64,000 nucleotides of DNA from an uncultured Bacteroidales bacterium (GTDB lineage: Bacteria; Bacteroidota; Bacteroidia; Bacteroidales; Paludibacteraceae): the NCBI GenBank assembly GCA_946404495.1, contig CAMJDT010000001.1, positions 25,962-89,961 on the forward strand, given 5' to 3'. The notes under the pieces were generated by a model, which ran no database searches, was not told the DNA's origin, and saw nothing but the letters and a program-made list of their open reading frames with translations. Every line of letters begins with the position of its first letter. Position 1 is the first letter of the stretch. Both the position numbers and the translations under genes were made by a program. Shown here one piece after another: positions 26,701 through 35,700 of the stretch.

Positions 26701-29700
26701 GAGGGGTTCAAGCGGAAGCTGCGCGAACGGCGTTGCTCGGAGTCATTAGCCGTGACGAAGGGCGAGATGAATCCCGGGCCGAAGTAGATATCGTTGTTGT
26801 CGGTCGAGAGCGGGTGGTTGTGGTACGGATCACCGTTCTCCGAATTGACAAAGGGCAGGAAGCAACCCCAGACGGCGTTGTTGGTCATTCGGTTTTCTAT
26901 ACCTTCGCGGGTTCGGTTCGTCGTCTTATCCCACTGGTCGGCGCCGAGCTGGAGCTGGATCGTAGTATCGTTGTCGAGGTCGTCGAGCCAGATGAGGGAG
27001 TTGTGCACCTCACTGTGGTCGGACTCGAGGTGGATATGTCCGCCGTTGAGGGCCGAGGTGGAGTTGATGATGATGACATCATTGGGCACGAGTGCCAGAT
27101 CGTTTCCACCCTCCACCTCATCAAAGGTGCGGGCATAGACGGGCGCACCGGCGTTGGAGTGGAAGAGGGTATTGACGATGAGGGAGGAGCCTCCACCGTG
27201 GTCGATACGCACGGCAGGCGAACGCTTCGCCTTGGACACGCCGTCACGTGCGCCGTTATCCATGAAGATACAGTTGGAGAGTGTCAGCTTGGGCAGCGTC
27301 ACCTTGCGTCTCGTTCCGCTGAAGTCGATGAGGGCGGAGTCAGGATGCAGGGCAAAGTTCATATTAGGCGTAGCGACACCTCCCTGATCCTCGTAGCGGC
27401 GTTGCCAGCGGTAGTAGATAGCTGCTCCACCCTTCTTACTCATCTGTCCGCCCTCCTCTGCGGCAGAATCCTTAACCGAATAGGGGTTGATGAAGGTGAT
27501 ACCGTCGAAGGTAACGGGTATGACGACGCTGTCGCGCGAGGTATATTCGCCTTGCCAGTTGACCTGTACCAACTGTCGGGTCATATCCTCAATGATGAAG
27601 AGCTGGTTGAGCTGGTTGGCATTGCCGGTATAGGGCATCTCGACGACGACGGGGTGCGAGAGCGGGTCGCGAGGAGCGTCCTTGACGTCGAAGCTATAGC
27701 CGCCGAGGAAGTTGAGCGAGCCTACGCCGTAGTCGTGATCGGCCTCCGCGCTATCGGGCATGAGCGGCGAGAGCGAGCTGGAGGTGATGACAAAGGCGCG
27801 GCGGTTATCGAGCACATTGTTGGGCGAGAAGGTTCCCTCGTCGTCACCGAGGAAGCAGATGTACTTATCGTGGTCGTTGTGCGACGACATGAGCATATCG
27901 ATAGCGGTCTGGAGGTCGGTGGTAGGCGTCTCCCAGGTAAGGCCGTCGTGGTGGATCGGGTCTTTGGTCTTGGTGGCCACCCACATGGTATCGATTTCCT
28001 GCCCCTTGAGGTCGAGTTGGACGTACTGGTATTCGTACACGCCGAGGTCGATGAAAGCGTCGGTGATACCGGTCTTAGGTTGCTTGGATATACGGTCCAT
28101 ACTTCCGGACTCCTCTTCGTCGGAGGTAGAACGGGTGTAGGACATATAGTACTGGTCACCAATCGGGAGGGGTGCGTTGGAGTCGGACATATACTGTCCG
28201 TAACGCCTTGCGTAGAAGTTATAGATGGCACCGGGGGAGGGTTGCACGGCATCGAAGGTAGCTGACGGCAGACCGGTGACGGGATATACATCTTTTTGCG
28301 TTGCACTCGGATTGACAGCCTGAGCAGCCGTTAAGGCATCGGCTCGGGTAGCAAACTGCTGTTTTTCGGTATATTTGGTAATATAGTATGCGGTGTCTCG
28401 TCCTACGGTCTGCGTAAGGTGCCCCCAGCCCTGGTCGGTAGTCAGGTTCATACGTGCGAGCAGCCAGTCGGCGTTCTGCATATAGCCATCGATGCCGGCG
28501 ACGAAGGAGGGCTGCTTGAAGTTCGGTCCATCGGTGGCATTGTTGATACGGTTGATGAGGGTATTGTTGTTACCGTGGACGTAGGTGAAGAGGCTATCTA
28601 AGTTCTCCACGGTATCACGGTTAACCGTCTTGATTCTCACGTTCATCTTACGCGGATCCACATAATTGTCCCACTCGTCGGGCATGAGGAGGAAGCCATC
28701 CTCGTTGGGTTTCATGCCGGTAGGTCCGTAGGTCTTACGGTAGGAGCAGAAGAACATACCCTCCATCTTATCGCCCTGTGCACGCAGTTCTTTCAGCTTA
28801 TCTGTTACGGCTTTCTTGAAGGGGCCTTGCGGTTTTACTACTCCACCCTCCTTGACAGCAGCACCTTCTATGGCTACCCAATAGTTATAGATGCTATCGT
28901 ACTCATGATAGAGTCGCTCGTACGTAGCCCACTCATCGCCATCGTAGTGGAAGACACCGGCGCGGGAGGGTTTGTACTTGTCTCTGAAGGCTTCTATAGC
29001 CTCCTCGGACGGTGCCTCCTCGTACTCCAACTCGTCGATGCTCTCGATATCGAACACCTCGTTACCCCAGAAGATCGTATTGAAGGCATACTGCATCGAG
29101 TCGGACTTAGGATGATCTTTATCGCCGATATAGTGACTGTTTGGTGTGAAGTTATAGATGGCGGAATAGCCTACGGCTTTGTTCTTCATAAAATGGCAGT
29201 TCACTACGCGCATTCGCGACTGGGTTGATACTGACAGGCATCCGCCAAAGCCCTGACGGGCATCGGCATCGGGGATAACCTCCTTCGGGTTCTTCACACG
29301 CAGCGGATAGAGTCCGCGGCGCGCCTCGTTGTTGTCAAAGAGGGAGTTACTTACTCCGCAGAAGGCATTGGTCGCGATGCAGCCGCCGGCGGTCCAGGGT
29401 ATAAAATCCTGGTCGAGCTTGGTCATCGGTCCCTGGGAGTAATTCTGGGTGAAGTGGTTGCCATAGGCATAGATACCGCCATTGGAGAAGATAGCGCCTC
29501 CGTTACCCGCCATATTATTGGTAAAGAAGCAGTTCTCTACAACAATCGGGATATTGTGTGCAGCCGGTTCGGTTACATTGGGGATATCCGGCGAGCTGGG
29601 ATCCTCGAAGTCATCGTCCCAGTTACCGTCCACGAAGATACCGCCGCCTCGGAAGTAGGTCTTAGAGACGTAGGCGTGCTCGTTGTAGTCTGCCTGATCC

Positions 29701-32700
29701 AAGTGGTTGGCGTATCCGCCGGTGATCTGCAGGCCGTCAAAACCTATGGAACGGGCTACCACCGAGAGGTCGTTCTCCTGTGCAAAGAGGCTCTCTGATT
29801 TCTGCGGAATCGAGTCCTTCAAATACGATTCACCGGGTTTGCCGTAATTAGGATTGACATTCATAAACTTATACGGTCTCGGTCCCACATATTTCTCGTC
29901 GGCGTGGCAGGTAACGACGTGGTAGACGTGCGTAAAGTCCTCACCCGAGACGGCATTACCGGAGAGAATTGTCTGGCGCTCCAGCTCCCAGGGTTCGATG
30001 ACGGAGTTGAGGTTATTATCACGCATCGGACGGTGGCGGTCATCGCGCAGACGAATCGAATCGGTGAGTGCATAATTGATGGTATAGCCCGTTCCGGGAA
30101 TCACCACATTGCTTCCGTTGCCGATAGCGATACCCACATAGGTTTTATCTTTAGGATTCAAGCTGCCGAAGGGGCTACGGAAGCCCTCCTGACCGTATTT
30201 ATGGTCGTCCGGACGGGAGTCCACGCCGCCTACGATGAGGACAGCTTCGGGGATGAGGAAGGTATTCATACGCACGGAGCCCTGTTCGCCGTAGGCATTA
30301 TGGAAGGGATAGTAGGTACCCTGCTCCACGAATATCTCAAAGCGGACGTTGCGGTACTTCTGCGGATCGGCTTTACGGGCTGCGATGACGTAGTCGAAGG
30401 CATCACTGAGACGGTGGAAGGGGTTCAGGATACAGGAACCCATTTGACGATACATCTTGGAGATCGCGTCGTCGTTGGTATTGTCCTGCAGGGCGCGGGC
30501 AGCCTCGGAATTGATGAGGTCGGTGTGCATAACGTACAGACGGTACATCACGTGTTCCGCATCGACGACGATAGCGAAGTTCTTATTGAGCGCGCGGGCA
30601 CCGATCTCGATGAGGGAGTTGTTCTTGGTAATGAGCGTATCCTTGTCCCAGGCATAGCCTCGTGTACGGTGATCGTCCTGATACCAACGTTTGCGGCTAA
30701 CGCCGGCTATATCAACAGAGTCGAGGGTCTGGAATGTTTTCTTGAACTTATCCCACTCACGGTAGGTCATACCGGCGCGTGAGAGCGTAGAGGACATCTC
30801 GATCGGGTAATAGAGGATCGCGTTAAAGGGATCCTGACGGTCCCAGCGGACGCCCTCGGTCTCCTTCGGCGAGAGTTCCACATTGCCCTGCCCCTCCAGA
30901 CGGCGCGACTCGACGGCGCAGCAGACGAAGGGATATTCGGTATTGGCATCTGAGCGGTCGAAGGAGCCGGATACGTTGGCGTTATCGTTCGCCTCGTTGT
31001 GCCAAATGGCGACGGAGTTGGCGCGGACGTAGGTATTGTCGAACCACATACCTCCGGCGGAGGCGGTAGCGGTGTTCTCACAAATGGTGGAATAGAAGAT
31101 ACGCGCGAGGGAGTCAGCGGCGAGTTGGGCATCCGTAGGTCTCTCCACATAGATACCGCCGCCGACTTCGGCGGTGTTCTCCTTAACGATGGTACCGCTG
31201 ACGAGTGCGTAGGGCTTGAGGTAGAGTCCGCCGCCGTAGTGCTGGGCGCGGTTGTTACGGATGACGCAGTTGCGGATATGCGCATAGCTCGTCACGACGC
31301 AGGCTGCTCCGAGACGATCTTCGTGATCGGGGGAGTTAGCATAGCCGTCCTCGATAAACACGCCGTCGACCACGGCGCGATCGCGCTCGGAGGTGAGAGC
31401 GGCGAGCTGATTCTGAATCGGCTTATTCTCGTTGTCCTCATACCATTTCTCGTCGTCAGGACGGAAGAGGTCGTTGGTAAAGGTAACGACGTGGAAGCAC
31501 TGTCCCTCGGCGCCGGTGGAAGAAGTGATCTTACCCGAGAGCACGGAGCGATAGGTAAGCGGGTCGCGTTCGTCGACGATGTGGCAACCTTCTGTACCGG
31601 CGGCCACGATTGTACCGTCTTCCATTTCGAAATGGTAGTAGTTGCCGGTATATCCGCCGCGCACGTGAATGCCGTGCGGGATGATAAAGGAGTAGTCGAG
31701 GGTATTATCGTGGTAGTTCTCGATACTATACTTGGTCGAGCGCGTCGGGGTATAGAAGGCGCCGTAGTCGTTGGAGGTAGTGGAGTTGGTATTGTCGCCT
31801 TCCAGCCATACTTCGACGGTCCAATACTTATTGGGCTTATCCGATTCAAAGTCATGAATATTATCGCCTGTATAGCCTCTATTGTAGAGGTCGGCAGTCA
31901 TGAGACTATGTTTGTAGCGTCCGGCGGCATCGAGCACGAGTTGCAGTTTCTGTCGGCAGGCCGCGTTGGCGGGTGAGCTTGCAGAGGCATCACCGCCCGG
32001 CGAGTCGAAGGCGATATAATAGATGGCGCGTCCCGGATGCGTCGTCGTATCCGGCTTGATGGAGTATGCCGCATTGAACTCGTAGGCACCGATATCTATC
32101 TGACAGTCCTGCACACGTTTGGCAAATGCCACATCGTTATCCGGCAGTTCAGCCGCCTCCACGTTCTTATAGATGGGCATTTCTTTTACTTGCGCCTCAG
32201 TCTTACTATGCTTACGTTCCAATACATCTAACAAGTCACCGGCAAAATCCTCCGTACCTTTGTTAACACAAGGCACATCGTCGCGCAAACGGAAATCATT
32301 GAGCGAAGCCGCACGGCCGGCAACATAGTTTCCTGACTCATCAAAGTCCGCAACAAAAGGTGTAGTCGCTGCAGAAGGAACTTCTTGCAGCAAGACATTA
32401 CCTTTTCCATAGTAGCCGGATCCTTCCGAATAGTTGACGATATTGTTTTTGTAAGTATTCTGTGTAAACGACTCTTCGGTCTGGATATAACAGTTGAGGA
32501 ACGGATGTACGATGTCTGTTCCTTTAACGCTTTTTCTTTCACGGATGGCTCGTCCGTTATTACCATATATAATTGTGTTTGCTACAAAAAGGTTCGGCTT
32601 GGAACTCGTGGCCAGAGCAATAGCACCACCATTAAGTTTATTACCTTCTATCTCAGTATCCTCAAGAGCACATGTGTTATATACAATAGAGTTATTATAG

Positions 32701-35700
32701 AATTTACCCACACAGAAACCTACACCACCGCCGGAACCGTAGGAGTAGTTATTAGCGAACAAAGAGTTGAAGCACGTACCCTCGTACATAAACATACCAC
32801 CGGCGAAGATTTGGTTTTGTGCGTCTTTTTTCGTACCATGGGTAGATGTATTATTGAGCACGAAGCAACCTTCAATCGTAGAGGTAGCACCATCGCAGAA
32901 CATACCGCCACCTTTCATGTTACGACTACCTGCCAGGTTATTAATCACGATACAGTTACGCAAGTGTGCCCCTTCGTACATGTTCACTCCGGCACCACCG
33001 CCATGTGCCATGGATTCATCGTAGATAAACCCGTGCCGAATGGTAAAACCATCCCAATTGACATGGTTGTATTCTACATAATGCGGATCCTCTTGCTTAG
33101 TGTACGTTGTAGCCGTTCGTTTGTCCTTACTGCTGCCTCTCACACGGTCGGTGTGGGATAAATTATCACCAAAATTAGTACCCAATGATACAGGGTCTCC
33201 GATACCACCACCGCCATACGTCGGTACGCACACATCCGGCATGGTCAATACGCGCTTACGAAGCGTCGTACGGTGAGTTTGAAGCGTATAAGTATTAGAT
33301 TCTGAAACTACCGGATCTTCAGGTGTTACATCTTCTTTATCTACTGTATTATCATCAGGATCTCCTACTTCTTCGTATGGTCCGGGGGTCACCGTCACCG
33401 GCTTGATATGAATATTTGAGAGCCAGAACTCACGACGGTTCGGGTTGTTTACAGCGAAATCTTTTTTATAACTTTGAGGTATCGGATCCGGGTCTCCACC
33501 CGTTATTGTCGGGCTTGTTGCACCATTAGCAGATGTATTACGCTCACCATCTTCCACTTCTACAGCTACACGTAAAGCTCCTTTTACCGGCTGATTGAAT
33601 GTAAGTACATGGCGATAGGCCATACCGCGGTTATTATCTTTATCATCGTTATTACCTATTGTCTTAATATTAGCCTCCGCACATTTCTTACCATTAGCAT
33701 TATATACTCGGAAATACATCTTTGTATTTTCCGGTGCAGAGAATTTATTACGATATCCACCTCCAATAAGTACTGATATTTGATAATTACCTGCCGGTAC
33801 ATCTGTCATGTCCTGCCATAAGATCAAATCTGTAAGAGAGCCGTTGCCGATAAAAATCCAGTTTCCAGTATAGGAGCCATCGGAACCCGCCAATTTCGTG
33901 TTCGTTAGCGGATCGTAGATGTTACGCTGCTTATTGTTGTTATTATTAGTATTCTCAATACCGACATCGTAGTTTGTTTTATCCGGGTATGACATGTGCC
34001 AACAATCCTTGCCATCCGCCACATTACCAAATCGCCATTTACGTCGATCATCAGTTACGCCTTCATTCGTCGCATCAGTAGAACTAACACTTTTACCGGC
34101 TGTACTACCGGTCATATTGGCATACTGCATATACGTATCCTGTACATCAGCACCTATTTCCACAATATCGGTATTGCTATAATGGTGTACAATCGTGCGG
34201 TTCTTATATTCGTACTGAGTGGTTTCTGTAAACTCGGAATACGAATAGTCATCATCCCAATACTTGACGGCATCGGTATTTATAGCCGTATTGCTGCTCT
34301 TGGGGTTGACCTCTGAAATCTGAAGAATCGTCTCATAATCCGCAGCATCAAAGTCAGCTGCAGGTTTCGCTTTAGGAATACTGATTACTTCCGACATCAA
34401 TGCCTGACGCTCTGACATAGCCGGTGCTGCAAATTTGCCGGCAGGGAAACCGCCGAATACCGTAACAGAGTCACGCATCACAAATCCCTTATAGTCGTTA
34501 TACGTACCTGCACCTACCCAGACTTGTATAGAGTCTTTATGTTCTGTTTTATTAAATGCAGACGCTTTCTCTACTGCATACTGAAGACCGCCCACATACC
34601 GCTCGGCACGTGTATTATTGATCCAACCGTTTGCTTTGCAGCCGGCTATAAAAGTATTCATGTCATAGGAGCCGGCTGTTCCCGTATAAGGGTTCGCTCT
34701 CCAGAACGTACGCGATGCACCGGAGATTTCTCCGTACGGATAGCGCAGGTCATAATCGTAACCGGGAACAAATCCCTCAGGGGTAGAACCGGGAGTGCTT
34801 ACCGTTTCGGAACTCTCGGAATAAACATCTTCTTGTATCGGATCTTCTTCGCCTGCTCTAGGACCATTGTCATATACTATCTTTTCAGTCGTCCATGTTT
34901 TGGTAACAGTGGTAGTAGAACTTCCTCCTGTCGTATTTCCTGTAATCCACACTCTACCCCAACCGCCGTTGTATTTGGAATTGGTGGTGAGGATCGGGTT
35001 GCCCTCGCTGTCGAGGACGCGGTCGCAGGTCGCTTCGGGATCGATTTGGTCACCGGTCGCGAGAGCAGGACCGGGGACAGAGGATAGCATATAGACGGTA
35101 TTACCGGCGATAGCGTTGCTCCAGGAGGAGCCGTCGCGGAGGCCGGCGCCGTCGGGGGTGACATAGATGACCGATCCGGCTGCAGGCAGGTCACTGTTCT
35201 CCACGGCACCGATATCGGGTGCACCGCCGCGGTCGCGCTTGAGTACATCACTGCGGTCGAACTCATTGAAGACCGAATAGGCATCGTGGTGGGCGGCATT
35301 GACGCAGGGGTTGGTAGTCATCGGTACATAGGCTACGATACCACCGTAAAGCGGCTTATCGCCCTCCGGCGCGTAACCTACATTACGCGAAGGATTGACA
35401 AAGGCAGGATAATTATGGTCGGTCAAAGTACGCGTGAAGATACAGGTGTTATGACGGCTGAGAGTATCAGGAGGTATGTTCGCTATATCCGCCGTAAAGT
35501 GCGACGTTACGCCGTCCGGAAGGAAACCGGAAATCATCGGGACTTCATAGCCTTCTAAAAAGAACCCATAAGGAGATTGACGGTCATCCCTGTGCAACTG
35601 CAGGTCTGCGTCGAACATATTATACATTCCGAACACATACTCCTGACCGTCCTTATTGACGGAGGTAACGTGGTAGGAGCCGTTGTCGAGCAAGGTAAAA

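Noticed and set aside
26613-28265. 550-aa plus-strand ORF (also 30999-31976, 29904-30782) opposite the giant gene
   Set aside because: Antisense to a well-supported continuous 4953-aa frame; composition-driven shadow ORFs.
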